From a virus, in the IMG/VR virus record IMGVR_UViG_3300048837_000847, positions 1 through 31,937 of that record: a stretch of DNA of 31,937 nt; one strand, 5' to 3'. The notes below the pieces were generated by a model. The model saw only the letters and a list, made by a program, of their open reading frames with translations. It made no database searches and was not told where the DNA came from. A program made the position numbers and the translations under genes. Positions within the stretch are counted from its first letter, which is position 1; each line of letters begins with the position of its first letter. Below are positions 19,526 to 28,152 of this stretch, in pieces.

Positions 19526-20533
19526 CTATGCCTTTCTCGGGGCCGGGATATTGCCAAGCGACTGTACAAGCCGCTCTATGTCTTTCAGCCGCTTTTCGTG
19601 TTCGGATAGCGCGGCCGTGTTCATGGTAGTCAAGCGCCGGGTATCGACCATCTTCCCCTCGGGCGTGTCCACCACGGCAGGGGCCATGTTCGTTCGCTCC
19701 AGGTCCTGCGCCATGACGCCGGCCTCTTCGCGCGGCTGCCCCTTGTACTTGTAGCGGTAGCCTTTAAGCGATTCGAGCCCGGCGGTCAGGTCGTCCTCTT
19801 CGATATCCTCTTTCAGCTCTTCGTCCGAGAAAAGCGAAGCGATGCCGCCGACCGCGCCGATGACATTGCCAAGCATAGACTGCTGCTGCTGGCGCCGGGC
19901 CGCATCGCGCGCGGCATCGGCCTGCATCTTTGCCATGTCAAGGCCAGCCTGCACCTGCTCGCCACGGGCTAGGCGATTAGACATTTCTGAACCAAGAGTC
20001 GCGCCGAACTTGGTCAGGTCGAAATACTGCTGCTGGGCTTGGGCTTGTCCCTGCCCGTAAGCGTCGGCGGCTATGCCTCCGGTTGCAAGCGCGGCCTGGC
20101 CTGGCATAGCCCCAGCGGTGCGGGCGCCTTTGACGGCTTGCCGGATGGCGGCGTCGCTCTGCGCGGCGGCCTGTTGCGCGGCGGCGGCTTGGGCCTGCTG
20201 CATGGCCTCCTGGGGAGACGCGCCGAGGGCCTGCTGCGTGTACTGGTCGTAGGCTTGCATCTGCGGCGCGGCGCCGGTCGTTGAGGTCACGGGCGCAGGC
20301 TTAGGAGCGACAGGCGCGGCGGCGGGGGCCGGAGCGGGCCGGGGAGCCTGGGTGGGCGCAGGCTGGGCCGCTTTAGCCGCCGCCTTCTTGTCCGCCTGGC
20401 GCTGGGCCTTTTCCTCGGCTTCTCTAGCCGCACGGTTAGCCGCGGCCCGCTCTTTTTTGAACTGCTCTTGAGCGAACGGGTCGCCGGGATGGGCCTCTTC
20501 GGCGGCTTTTTGGGTCTGCTTACTATAAATCAC
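19526..20533 (-). CDS. Virion protein with C-terminal S74 intramolecular chaperone domain
   Basis: A 335-residue protein. Residues 1-235 are Ala/Gln/Pro-rich and helical (AQQAAAQSDAAIRQAVKGAR). The last 100 residues are a Peptidase_S74 domain: LFSDEELKEDI supplies the conserved Ser-Asp and Lys, then LKGYRYKYKG, GVMAQDLERT, AVVDTPEGKMVDTRRL and the terminal coiled coil EHEKRLKDIERLVQSL. Such domains drive trimerisation and may cleave themselves off. They usually cap fibre or spike proteins, so a low-complexity helical passenger is less usual. It may be a tail tip, ejection or fibre-attachment protein. Confidence 0.82.
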   Translation of the reverse strand: MIYSKQTQKAAEEAHPGDPFAQEQFKKERAAANRAAREAEEKAQRQADKKAAAKAAQPAPTQAPRPAPAPAAAPVAPKPAPVTSTTGAAPQMQAYDQYTQQALGASPQEAMQQAQAAAAQQAAAQSDAAIRQAVKGARTAGAMPGQAALATGGIAADAYGQGQAQAQQQYFDLTKFGATLGSEMSNRLARGEQVQAGLDMAKMQADAARDAARRQQQQSMLGNVIGAVGGIASLFSDEELKEDIEEDDLTAGLESLKGYRYKYKGQPREEAGVMAQDLERTNMAPAVVDTPEGKMVDTRRLTTMNTAALSEHEKRLKDIERLVQSLGNIPAPRKA

Positions 20534-20544
20534 AGCGAGCCCTC

Positions 20545-23280
20545 CTATCCTCTGGTCTTGGTTATGGTGTCGCCCGCGGTGCCAACGGTTACGAATCCGT
20601 CAAGCAGTATGATTTTCTGCGCGCACTCAAGGCGAATCGAAGCGGCGACGCCGTTCTTGTTGGCTGGGATAAACTCGAAGTAAGCGTAGCCGTTGGCGTC
20701 GTAGCTGGTAATGTTGACGGTTTTGGATTCGGTAATCAGGCCCGTCTCATAGTATGCCGCATAACGTACTTCGATGGCAAGCGGCTCAAGCGCCGGCTGG
20801 TTGACGCGGAACAGGAACCGCTCGACGCTTTGGCGCATCCGGTCGCTGAAGCCGTTAAACTTGCTTTGCCACACGAGCGGGTCAATCGTGCCGGCCCCGT
20901 CGCCCCACAAGGCCCCTTCGTAGGTGTCGGCGTAGACCGTGCCCCATGTGCCGCCGTCATAAGTGTCGCCGTAAGCCGTGCCCCATACGCCGCCGTCAAG
21001 GTCGAGGTCGATCACGACAACGCCGCCGCCGGTCACGGGAGAGTAAACGTACTTGATTGCGTAGTCGTCTTTGCTAATCCAGATGCCATCCGAAGTCGAG
21101 AAAGCCCGGTACGGGTAGACGAATGGAAGCGGAGACTCGCTCATGATGCCATCTCGGAGCCAGAGCACGAAATCGGGGCCGAACAGGGCTAGCGTGTTCT
21201 CGCGCGTGTTGTAGGTGCCGAAGATAATCTCGGCGACGCGGTTCATGCGTATGATTTTGTTGACAGTCTGGCCGCCATCGAACGAATATAGCGAATTGTC
21301 GAAAGTGGACAGGAAGTAAACCGCGGTCGGGCTTTCGGCGATGAAGCGGAGCCCTAGGGCCTGTGCGACCTGGGTCGTCTGCTGGAGCCGGTTGGCAAGG
21401 AGCGAGGCCGAGTATATCCAATCGTTATCGAACAGGTAAAGCTGGCTATACAGGCGGAACGAGTTGAACCGGCCGCGGGCTTCGTTCAAGAGCGCGTAGC
21501 CGTCATAGTTAAGCTCGCGGATCGCCGTCGTGCCGATCAGCTTGATAGTCTGTTCGGCGTACTCGACGCCCTGCGGCGGCGGTATGATGCTATCGTCAAC
21601 GTAGATCGTGCCGAGGAGCGAAGCTTTGACCGACTGCGCGAGGCCGTCGCGAATCGATCGGTAGTAGTCGATACTCGCGGGCGGGACGCCGACGTATACG
21701 TCGATTGTCTCATTGCTCGGGCTGAACTGCACGGCCTCGGGGATTTCAACGAGGTTGACCTGGCCTACGGTGACGGCGCCGGTCGTTTTGAAGCCGGTAT
21801 CGACCGAGCCGCCATAGTCGCCGCGGTATCGAGCAACGTGCGCGCGCTGGGCCAGGGGCGCCACGGCATCATAGCCGACCACGACGAACCCGTTATAAGC
21901 GTTGCCGCCATACTGTAAGTCGTTGTCATTCGCGTCGGCCACGCAAAGCGCGGATATAGTGTTGATCTTGGCAACGCCGGGCGCGATCTCTTGTAATCGG
22001 ATGGGGATGTCTTTAGAGACAAGCACGGTCGCATAGGTGCCGTCGCCACGGCGATACATGACGCGGAGGTCGGAGCCGTTACAGGTCACGATTTGCGGGT
22101 AATACTTGCTATTCAGCTCGCCGACCTCGGTAATCGGTACGCCGATTCCATCAGGGTTGAAGGAAGCCGAAATATAGGCCGCCTCGCCAAGTACGGTATG
22201 CACCTTAAAAGCGACAGGCGCGCCGTTGTCTAAGTAGCCGTAAATCTCGGGCGGGGTGGCGTGCCCGATCGTCCAGGTGCGGGGCGTCGGCGTGTTATTG
22301 GCGAAGATAAGCGAGCGCGTGGGGCTTCCGTAGGCTAGGCAGTAGCCGCCAAAGGTATAGTTGAGCGCAGCAGGGTTGGCTACGGTCGCAGTTATCGGCG
22401 TAATCGTCCATGCGCCGAGCAGCGCGGCCGGCGGCGTGAACGTGTTTCCAATCGTGCCGGGGGTGCCGAGCGTCACGACGTTACGCCAGCCGGTGAAGCT
22501 GACGGTATCGGCTATGCGGTTATAGTTAGCGACAAGGTAGGTCGCCTCGGTGAAGGTGCCTTGCTGGACGCCATCGGAGCGGAGAAGGAACGTCCTCGGG
22601 TCGGCGTCATCGGTGGCCGAGACGATCCAGCCGCGCTCGTAGTATGCGAAAACCTGGGATGAGTTAAGAAATCCGATCTGGTTGGCTATCGTGTAAACCA
22701 CGCCCGCGTCGGTGATGATGTTATGATTTAGCACCGTGCCGGCAGCGAAAACTCCGGCGATGCTGGTAACATTGGCCCAGGTGGGGGCCTTATTGCGCAC
22801 AAAGAACCCATCGGACACGTTTGCGGGAATGATAAAAGAGCGCTCGCGGATCAGCTCGAACGTGCCGCACTCGACTTCTTGAATGGTCGCCAGGCCTGAG
22901 GCTAGCCGGAGCACTAAAACCGTGCCGTCAACGGTGGCGAGCACATCGTTGGCGTCAACGCTTAGTATGCGCCGATCCTTGACGCCCCATTGAGGAACCT
23001 GTCCGATGTCGCGCGAGCCGGTCTGCACGCGGAACAAGTCGTTCACGTCATCGCGGATGAGCCGGACGCGCTTGCCGTTGCGGGTGAATAGCGTCTCCTC
23101 GAATTGCGTATTGCTTTCAATCGCCGTATAGAGATTGGTCACGCCGCCGTCGCGCTCGATGCCGGTATTGTGCAGAATCTTTTCCTGCGCGTCCCACGGC
23201 TGCAAGTCGGCGGGCGTCGTCTCGATGTCGATCGAGGCTTTGATGATTAGCGGCTTTACGTCCTGCTTGGGGTCAGGCAT
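20545..23280 (-). CDS. Large tail protein (nozzle/tail-tube-like)
   Basis: A 911-residue protein and the longest gene. It is beta-rich throughout, with a blade-like pattern of repeated hydrophobic strands and polar turns (VNDLFRVQTGSRDIGQVPQW, DNSLYSFDGGQTVNKIIRMN, NTRENTLALFGPDFVLWLRD), compatible with a propeller-containing nozzle of the T7 gp12 type. Near residues 755-795 two short repeats (GVWGTAYGDTYDGG and GTWGTVYADTYEGA) recur. It lies downstream of the adaptor gene with a 3-base gap, the usual order in podoviruses. The call is from size, order and composition. Confidence 0.65.
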   Translation of the reverse strand: MPDPKQDVKPLIIKASIDIETTPADLQPWDAQEKILHNTGIERDGGVTNLYTAIESNTQFEETLFTRNGKRVRLIRDDVNDLFRVQTGSRDIGQVPQWGVKDRRILSVDANDVLATVDGTVLVLRLASGLATIQEVECGTFELIRERSFIIPANVSDGFFVRNKAPTWANVTSIAGVFAAGTVLNHNIITDAGVVYTIANQIGFLNSSQVFAYYERGWIVSATDDADPRTFLLRSDGVQQGTFTEATYLVANYNRIADTVSFTGWRNVVTLGTPGTIGNTFTPPAALLGAWTITPITATVANPAALNYTFGGYCLAYGSPTRSLIFANNTPTPRTWTIGHATPPEIYGYLDNGAPVAFKVHTVLGEAAYISASFNPDGIGVPITEVGELNSKYYPQIVTCNGSDLRVMYRRGDGTYATVLVSKDIPIRLQEIAPGVAKINTISALCVADANDNDLQYGGNAYNGFVVVGYDAVAPLAQRAHVARYRGDYGGSVDTGFKTTGAVTVGQVNLVEIPEAVQFSPSNETIDVYVGVPPASIDYYRSIRDGLAQSVKASLLGTIYVDDSIIPPPQGVEYAEQTIKLIGTTAIRELNYDGYALLNEARGRFNSFRLYSQLYLFDNDWIYSASLLANRLQQTTQVAQALGLRFIAESPTAVYFLSTFDNSLYSFDGGQTVNKIIRMNRVAEIIFGTYNTRENTLALFGPDFVLWLRDGIMSESPLPFVYPYRAFSTSDGIWISKDDYAIKYVYSPVTGGGVVVIDLDLDGGVWGTAYGDTYDGGTWGTVYADTYEGALWGDGAGTIDPLVWQSKFNGFSDRMRQSVERFLFRVNQPALEPLAIEVRYAAYYETGLITESKTVNITSYDANGYAYFEFIPANKNGVAASIRLECAQKIILLDGFVTVGTAGDTITKTRG

Positions 23281-23283
23281 CTT

Positions 23284-23919
23284 TTACCATCCCGGGTAGG
23301 TCGAGCGGTAGACGTTGGTTACGCGCGGGTATCTCATGTTATCGCGCCGGGTCGTTGCGTGCTCGAAGCGCTGCCAGAGCCGGGCATACTCTTCGGCGTG
23401 CCGGGTGGCGTCGCCATTCTGCGCCTTGGCTATATCCATAGCGATCTGGTACGCAAGTATCAGGGGCTCAAGCTGGGGCGGGTAGTTTATCACGTCACCG
23501 AGGCCGGTATACTCGGTCGGCTTCGGGTAGTATTCGATGCGGAAAGTATCCTCAGGGCCGCGGTAGGCAATGCGGAGCCGGTCGGCAAAATAGCGGTAGC
23601 CTTCTGTCCGGTTCAGGTCTTGCGGCTCGGTTCGGCGTAGCACATGGTCGCCCACGGGGAGCACGGCGGCAAGCCGGCGCAGGCGGTACCAATCTGCGGG
23701 GAGCGAGTAATCATAGACGAACTCGCGGACGACGGCCAGAGCGGACAAAGGCTCTTCGACCTCTTTAATAAAGTATTCGTCGTCGGCGTCTAAGATTTTT
23801 TCGTACAGGTCGCGGTACGAGCGATTGACGGATCGTAGGGCGTCGGCATCCGTGAACCAGGAGGAGCCCTCGATTTGCGTGTACTGCTTGGCCGCGGTGA
23901 TAATGTCGGAAACGGTCAT
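23284..23919 (-). CDS. Head-tail adaptor / tail tubular A-like protein
   Basis: A 211-residue protein. An N-terminal helical part (TVSDIITAAKQYTQ, DALRSVNRSYRDLYEKILDA) is followed by a beta domain with YDYSLPADWYRLRRLAAVLP and FADRLRIAYRGPEDTFRIEY, then a helix ending near YPRVTNVYRSTYPGW. This helix-beta-helix order is that of gp11-like adaptors, which sit under the portal and connect it to the nozzle. The position between capsid and nozzle-like genes agrees. A terminator-like hairpin separates it from the capsid gene. Confidence 0.7.
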   Translation of the reverse strand: MTVSDIITAAKQYTQIEGSSWFTDADALRSVNRSYRDLYEKILDADDEYFIKEVEEPLSALAVVREFVYDYSLPADWYRLRRLAAVLPVGDHVLRRTEPQDLNRTEGYRYFADRLRIAYRGPEDTFRIEYYPKPTEYTGLGDVINYPPQLEPLILAYQIAMDIAKAQNGDATRHAEEYARLWQRFEHATTRRDNMRYPRVTNVYRSTYPGW

Positions 23920-23941
23920 GGGCGGGGCTCCTTGAAAAGAA

Positions 23942-23984
23942 GGCGGGGCGGGCAGGAAAAGGAGTGAACCTTACCCACCCCGCC
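23942..23984 (-). terminator. Terminator/attenuator after the capsid gene
   Basis: On the minus strand an 11-bp stem with one mismatch (23974-23984 with 23942-23952) is followed by TTCTTTTC. It lies in the 82-base gap after the capsid stop. Partial termination here would keep capsid mRNA more abundant than the downstream tail genes. Confidence 0.65.
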
Positions 23985-24001
23985 AGGGAAACGACTAGAG
24001 A

Positions 24002-25408
24002 CTAGGCCGCGAGCGTCGGGTCAAACTTGACCACGCAGCAGTGGGCCGGGTTGCGGACGAAGAACGCGCCGAAGAACTGAGTCGTAACGCGCGCGCCCTG
24101 GCCGTCCACGGTGTCGGACGGGGCGGTGGCGAGCAGGTCGTCGATGTTCCAGCGGTACTCCATGGGCGGGGTCGAAGCCGAGGCCACCTTGGGCGAGCCG
24201 CCCTCGTTGGTCATGGGGAGCTCGGTATCGATAGGCTGCTTATTGGACAGCATAGCCATGGCGACGCTTTCGGTCTCCAGAACGTAGCCGATGCCAACGG
24301 GGCAGTAGGGGTCGTCCACGACGTAGCCGATCCAGGTATTGGAGAAGGCGAACATGAGGGACGAGATGCCCGTGGTAGCCTTGAGCTCACCGCCGGCGTT
24401 GGGGCCGTTGATCGCCTGCCACTGGGTCTGCGCGGCTTTGATCTCGTTGATGACGGTACCGAAGTCAACGTCATTGAGGACGATCATGTCGGGCACGGAG
24501 CCAGCGCGCCGGGCAAGCCGGACGCCACGGACAAGAGCCTCGCTGTACTTCTCGGACGCGCCGGAATTGCGAAGCACGAACTGGCCGGCCAGGCGGGAAG
24601 GGTACACGGAGCGGTCAACGCCGAAGAACGACGTCCCGATATAGCTCGCCCAGGTCGCGCCGGTGCGGTTGCCGATGGTGGGGAGCCAGCCGCGGAGGCC
24701 GACGAAAAGGAGCGGGTTGCCGGAACCGTCGCGGGTGCCGTCGATCTCGACCCAGTCGCCCACGGCTACGGCAGCGCCATACGCGGACGAGAAGGTGACC
24801 TTGACGGTATCGTTGCCGAGGTCTTCTATCTTGGACACGGTGACCGCGCCGCCAGCGCGATACGCGCCGTCAGGAAGCGGACCGGTGGCGAACTGGACCT
24901 TGGAGCCGATGTCGAGCATCATAGCGCCGTGAGCGCTCATGGTGACGAACAGCTGCGCGCCGGCATCGATAGCCAGGACGGGAGCAACCTCGCCGTAGCC
25001 CATGCCGAAGATGGCGCCGCCGATGGTCTTGCGCAGGGCCTCGGTGCTGGCGAAGTAATACTCGCGGATCAGCTGGATGAAGGCGCCGGGCTCGGAATCC
25101 GAGGCCAGGTGCTCCTTGGGGCTGATGGCAAAGCCGGAGAAAACCTGCCCGTAGGTGACCTGCATAGCCTTGTTGCGGGCGGTGCTGGACACGAGGGCCG
25201 TCATCTTGGTGAAGTCGCTCGACACGGCGCCGCCGCGGGAGTACATCATGGGGATGACGTAATACTTACCATAGCCCGGAACCTTCTTGATACGGGCCAG
25301 GGTCGGGGAGTTGCGCTCGATCAGGTTCTGAACGTCCTTCTCGGCGTAGCTCTCCTTGAGAATAGCCAGGGCGTCCGCAGACGAGAACCCGGCGGTGGTA
25401 GCAGCCAT
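24002..25408 (-). CDS. Major capsid protein
   Basis: A 468-residue predicted HK97-fold capsid subunit. The N-terminus ADALAILKESYAEKDVQNLI is followed by RNSPTLARIKKVPGYGKYYV and YSRGGAVSSDFTKMTAL, an N-arm to E-loop pattern. The middle has a beta-rich insert (VTVSKIEDLGNDTVKVTFSS), and the C-terminal part contains PDMIVLNDVDFGTVINEIKA and FSNTWIGYVVDDPYCPVGIG. It lies directly after scaffold-like and portal genes and has a strong AGGAGG ribosome site; these and a following attenuator point to high expression. The fold is inferred from gene order and pattern. Confidence 0.85.
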   Translation of the reverse strand: MAATTAGFSSADALAILKESYAEKDVQNLIERNSPTLARIKKVPGYGKYYVIPMMYSRGGAVSSDFTKMTALVSSTARNKAMQVTYGQVFSGFAISPKEHLASDSEPGAFIQLIREYYFASTEALRKTIGGAIFGMGYGEVAPVLAIDAGAQLFVTMSAHGAMMLDIGSKVQFATGPLPDGAYRAGGAVTVSKIEDLGNDTVKVTFSSAYGAAVAVGDWVEIDGTRDGSGNPLLFVGLRGWLPTIGNRTGATWASYIGTSFFGVDRSVYPSRLAGQFVLRNSGASEKYSEALVRGVRLARRAGSVPDMIVLNDVDFGTVINEIKAAQTQWQAINGPNAGGELKATTGISSLMFAFSNTWIGYVVDDPYCPVGIGYVLETESVAMAMLSNKQPIDTELPMTNEGGSPKVASASTPPMEYRWNIDDLLATAPSDTVDGQGARVTTQFFGAFFVRNPAHCCVVKFDPTLAA

Positions 25409-25427
25409 ATTCTACACCTCCTAGTGT

Positions 25428-25985
25428 TTAGCCGGCGCGAGTGCCGCGGAACCGGCGGGCTTCCTCAACTATCGAGGACGGCTTTTCGAACGCCACCTCG
25501 ACCTCTAGCTCTTTGCCTTCGCCCTCGGGCTTCTCGCCCTCCATGGCTTCGGCGCCGTGCTCGGCGGCCTCGTGGCCTTCGAGCTTTTCCATCGCGGCTA
25601 TCAGGTCGCCAAACTTGTTGTTCAGCTCCTCAAGCATCCGCGCTATAGTCTGCTGCGCGCTTTCGTCGTCCAGGCCGAACGTGCTATCGGCAGCGATGCC
25701 GTACACGTCCAGGCCCAGGCGCTTGCCTACAGGCTCGAACTTGCCGAACTCGGGATGCTTCTCGCGGAAGCCCTCCGAGTACTCGCGCTTGCGCCGGCCG
25801 TCGATTATGTCATTGAGCCCGCCCACCATGGAGCCGAACTCTTTCTCGACGGTATCAAGGCGCTCGCATATGCTCGCCTGCTTTAGCTGATCGACCTCTT
25901 CGTGAAGATAATCGACCTTTTCCTGAATGTCGCGCACGACGTTTACGAGCTCGCGGATCGCGTACTCAAGTCGCGCCTCGTCCAT
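25428..25985 (-). CDS. Putative scaffolding protein
   Basis: A 185-residue acidic, almost wholly helical protein. Coiled-coil segments occur at residues about 5-45 (NVVRDIQEKVDYLHEEVDQL) and 100-135 (QQTIARMLEELNNKFGDLIA). An acidic linker (EGEKPEGEGKELEVEVAFEK) and a basic C-terminus (EEARRFRGTRAG) follow, as in scaffolds that bind capsid through a basic helix-turn-helix tail. Position between portal and major capsid genes is canonical. No protease motif is seen. Confidence 0.78.
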   Translation of the reverse strand: MDEARLEYAIRELVNVVRDIQEKVDYLHEEVDQLKQASICERLDTVEKEFGSMVGGLNDIIDGRRKREYSEGFREKHPEFGKFEPVGKRLGLDVYGIAADSTFGLDDESAQQTIARMLEELNNKFGDLIAAMEKLEGHEAAEHGAEAMEGEKPEGEGKELEVEVAFEKPSSIVEEARRFRGTRAG

Positions 25986-26002
25986 TGATTCGGCCTCCTC
26001 GT

Positions 26003-27814
26003 TTACGCCGGGACAGCCGGCGGGATTGCTTCGGCTGCTGGGGCCATCCCCGGCGCCATCATATCAGCAGGCGGTGCAGGTGGCGGCATCATCGGCCCCG
26101 GGGGCGGGGGCGGCTCAGCCGCGCGCGTCTGCTCCTCCATGACTGCGTTCAAAAGCTTGTTCAGATTCTCAAGGTGTTTTTTATTCTCGCCATTGGCCGA
26201 AAGCCTAAGCATCCAGCGGATTACCTCGCCGAAAAGCATTTCAAGATTGACGATCCCGATGAAATCGACCTCGCCAGTCTCGGCGGCTTTCTGGATCACG
26301 GATTGCACATAGTCATAGCTCGCGGTCGTGACGCTGTACGCCGTCTCCAGGTCGGGTATCTCAAGAAGCTGGGGCATGATCGGCCCGAGGTCGATGCCGA
26401 GCGCCTGGAGTTGCTGGATTTGCTGGATCTTCGTCGCCGGGTCTTTCGCCAAGGCCGAGCCGGCGGAGAACTGAATGCGCAGCGCGTCCTTTTGCTTCTT
26501 CAGCGCGCCCCACGACACGTTGGCGCGGGTCATCGTCGCCGGTAGGATTTCGGCGTCAGCGGGCAGCACCTCAATGGCAAGCTCGGCCAGCTCGACGAAT
26601 TGGTGGATGTACGCCTGAACGGTCACATTGTGCCGCTCACTCTCGACGTCCTCAAGGGTCTGGAGGGCCACGCCGGAATTGAGCCCGGCCGGCTTCTTAG
26701 CCTGGGCCGAAAGCTGGGAGATGCCTGCAATCTCGTATGCCTTTTGAGTATAGGCGTCAAGGAGCCGGCTATACTCGGGGCTGATCGGCGCGGGCGTGGC
26801 GACGACGGGCATACCGCCGCCGGGGCCTTCGACGTACTCGACGGCAAGCCCGGCCTCGTTGGTCAGCATAGTGGCCTTGACATCGGAGCCGGACGGGATG
26901 AAAACAGTATTGTATGGCGACTGCTTGACGGCCTGGTCTATGCGGAGCTGGATTTCATCGACCGCCACCTGAATCGTGTAGAGGTCGTCGGCTAGGCACG
27001 TCGTAGACCATCCGACGACGGGCGCGCTCCACCATATCGACGTGATCGGCAGGCGCTTATAGTCAATCTTCTTGCACCATACGATTTGATCGTTGACCGC
27101 ATACCACTTGCGGCCCTTTTCCAGGTCGTAGAAGACGACGTACTCGGCCACGGCGTCGCGGTGCGCGTTGCCGTAGCGCTTCATCTCGGGGGCCGCGCGG
27201 AACTTGGTTTTCAGCACGCTCATGGGGTAGTTGCGCTTGAGAATCATGCCCATCGTGACGTTGCGGAAGCCGACCGCGTTGGCCTCGTAAGGGTTGATAA
27301 AGAGTTCCCAATGCGGGAGCGGGTGAATCTGTACGTCGTCCTCATCGATCCAGAAGTGACCGGCGTCGAAGAGCAGGGCGCCGCGGGCCACCTCGGGCGC
27401 GCGCTCGTATATCTTCTGCTGGTCATAGAACTGATCGAAAAACTCCTGCGCGGCGCGGGCAGCCTTGACCGTCTCGTAATCGCCCCGGATGGCGTCAAAA
27501 AACGGGCGGACGCGGGCCTGGGATAGCTTGGAGACCACGGTATCGGCCGCGCTCTTGATGAGGTTTAGCCTGGTCTGGACGCTAGAGTCGTCGTAGAACA
27601 CGCGATTGAACCCTACGGTCTGGTATCCAGGATTCCAAATCGTAGCCGAAGCGTCGCCGATATTCCTTCCGCTGTTGTAGTACCGATTGAGGTTGCGATT
27701 GAACTTGGCTTCGCGCGCAGAGCTATAGCCATGCAGGCGCTTGATGAGCTGGACGATCTCGCGGGCTTCGTCGTCGGTATAGACGTTCGAGCGCCCGTCC
27801 ATGGGTTTTACCAT
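26003..27814 (-). CDS. Portal protein
   Basis: A 603-residue portal of the podovirus size class; it forms the dodecameric DNA channel at the capsid vertex and docks the terminase. Typical segments are KRLHGYSSAREAKFNRNLNR, NLIKSAADTVVSKLSQARVR, FWIDEDDVQIHPLPHWELFI and the helical region LLDAYTQKAYEIAGISQLSA with LNSGVALQTLEDVE. The C-terminal 45 residues are Pro/Ala/Met-rich. The start is uncertain: I use ATG 27814, which overlaps the upstream TAA; GTG 27838 and ATG 27802 are alternatives. Confidence 0.85.
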   Translation of the reverse strand: MVKPMDGRSNVYTDDEAREIVQLIKRLHGYSSAREAKFNRNLNRYYNSGRNIGDASATIWNPGYQTVGFNRVFYDDSSVQTRLNLIKSAADTVVSKLSQARVRPFFDAIRGDYETVKAARAAQEFFDQFYDQQKIYERAPEVARGALLFDAGHFWIDEDDVQIHPLPHWELFINPYEANAVGFRNVTMGMILKRNYPMSVLKTKFRAAPEMKRYGNAHRDAVAEYVVFYDLEKGRKWYAVNDQIVWCKKIDYKRLPITSIWWSAPVVGWSTTCLADDLYTIQVAVDEIQLRIDQAVKQSPYNTVFIPSGSDVKATMLTNEAGLAVEYVEGPGGGMPVVATPAPISPEYSRLLDAYTQKAYEIAGISQLSAQAKKPAGLNSGVALQTLEDVESERHNVTVQAYIHQFVELAELAIEVLPADAEILPATMTRANVSWGALKKQKDALRIQFSAGSALAKDPATKIQQIQQLQALGIDLGPIMPQLLEIPDLETAYSVTTASYDYVQSVIQKAAETGEVDFIGIVNLEMLFGEVIRWMLRLSANGENKKHLENLNKLLNAVMEEQTRAAEPPPPPGPMMPPPAPPADMMAPGMAPAAEAIPPAVPA

Positions 27815-28077
27815 CCCGGCCCCGCTTTCTGGCTCCACGGCCGGTTGCTGATGATCGCTATGTCGCCGTTGCCGAAGTGAATCTCAATCGTCCGGTCGCC
27901 CTTGACGGTCTCGACCATGCGTCGCACGTTGGCCTCGGTGAGCCCCTGGGCGCCCATGATACGGGCCATAAGCCCGGCCGCCTTCTCGTCGGGAAGCGCC
28001 GCCAAGTACTCGGCCAGCGCTTCCTGCACCATCGCGCGCGAGATTTCAGACTTCCACAAGCGGCGGAGTATGCTCAT
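27808..28077 (-). CDS. Small helical late protein, first gene after the late promoter
   Basis: An 89-residue protein beginning MSILRRLWKSEISRAMVQEA, followed by ALAEYLAALPDEKAAGLMAR and a C-terminal RTIEIHFGNGDIAIISNRPW. An upstream TTG at 28134 keeps the frame open but lies inside the promoter. With the ATG at 28077, the -10 box ends seven bases upstream, so the mRNA would begin at or next to the start codon, and there is no Shine-Dalgarno. Its position between the terminase and portal genes suggests a packaging or head accessory role. Not recognised. Confidence 0.7.
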   Translation of the reverse strand: MSILRRLWKSEISRAMVQEALAEYLAALPDEKAAGLMARIMGAQGLTEANVRRMVETVKGDRTIEIHFGNGDIAIISNRPWSQKAGPGW

Positions 28078-28083
28078 GGCGAT

Positions 28084-28134
28084 AGTATAGTTTTGTAGAC
28101 AGCAAGCTGTCAAGTATTGTAGACGGCTTGTCAA
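28084..28134 (-). promoter_or_regulatory. Late promoter with operator palindrome
   Basis: Minus strand TTGACA (28113-28108), 18 bp, TATACT (28089-28084). A perfect palindrome GACAGC-TT-GCTGTC (28098-28111) spans the -35/spacer. A second TTGACA (28134-28129) and two copies of GTCTACAA (28124-28117 and 28100-28093) give a tandem arrangement about two helical turns apart. It would drive portal and downstream virion genes separately from terminase. Confidence 0.8.
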
Positions 28135-28152
28135 GGGGTTTTGTGCACTTTT

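Noticed and set aside
24041-25648. 535-codon plus-strand ORF opposite the capsid gene
   Set aside because: It is antisense to the capsid and scaffold genes, low in complexity and a product of GC-rich third positions.
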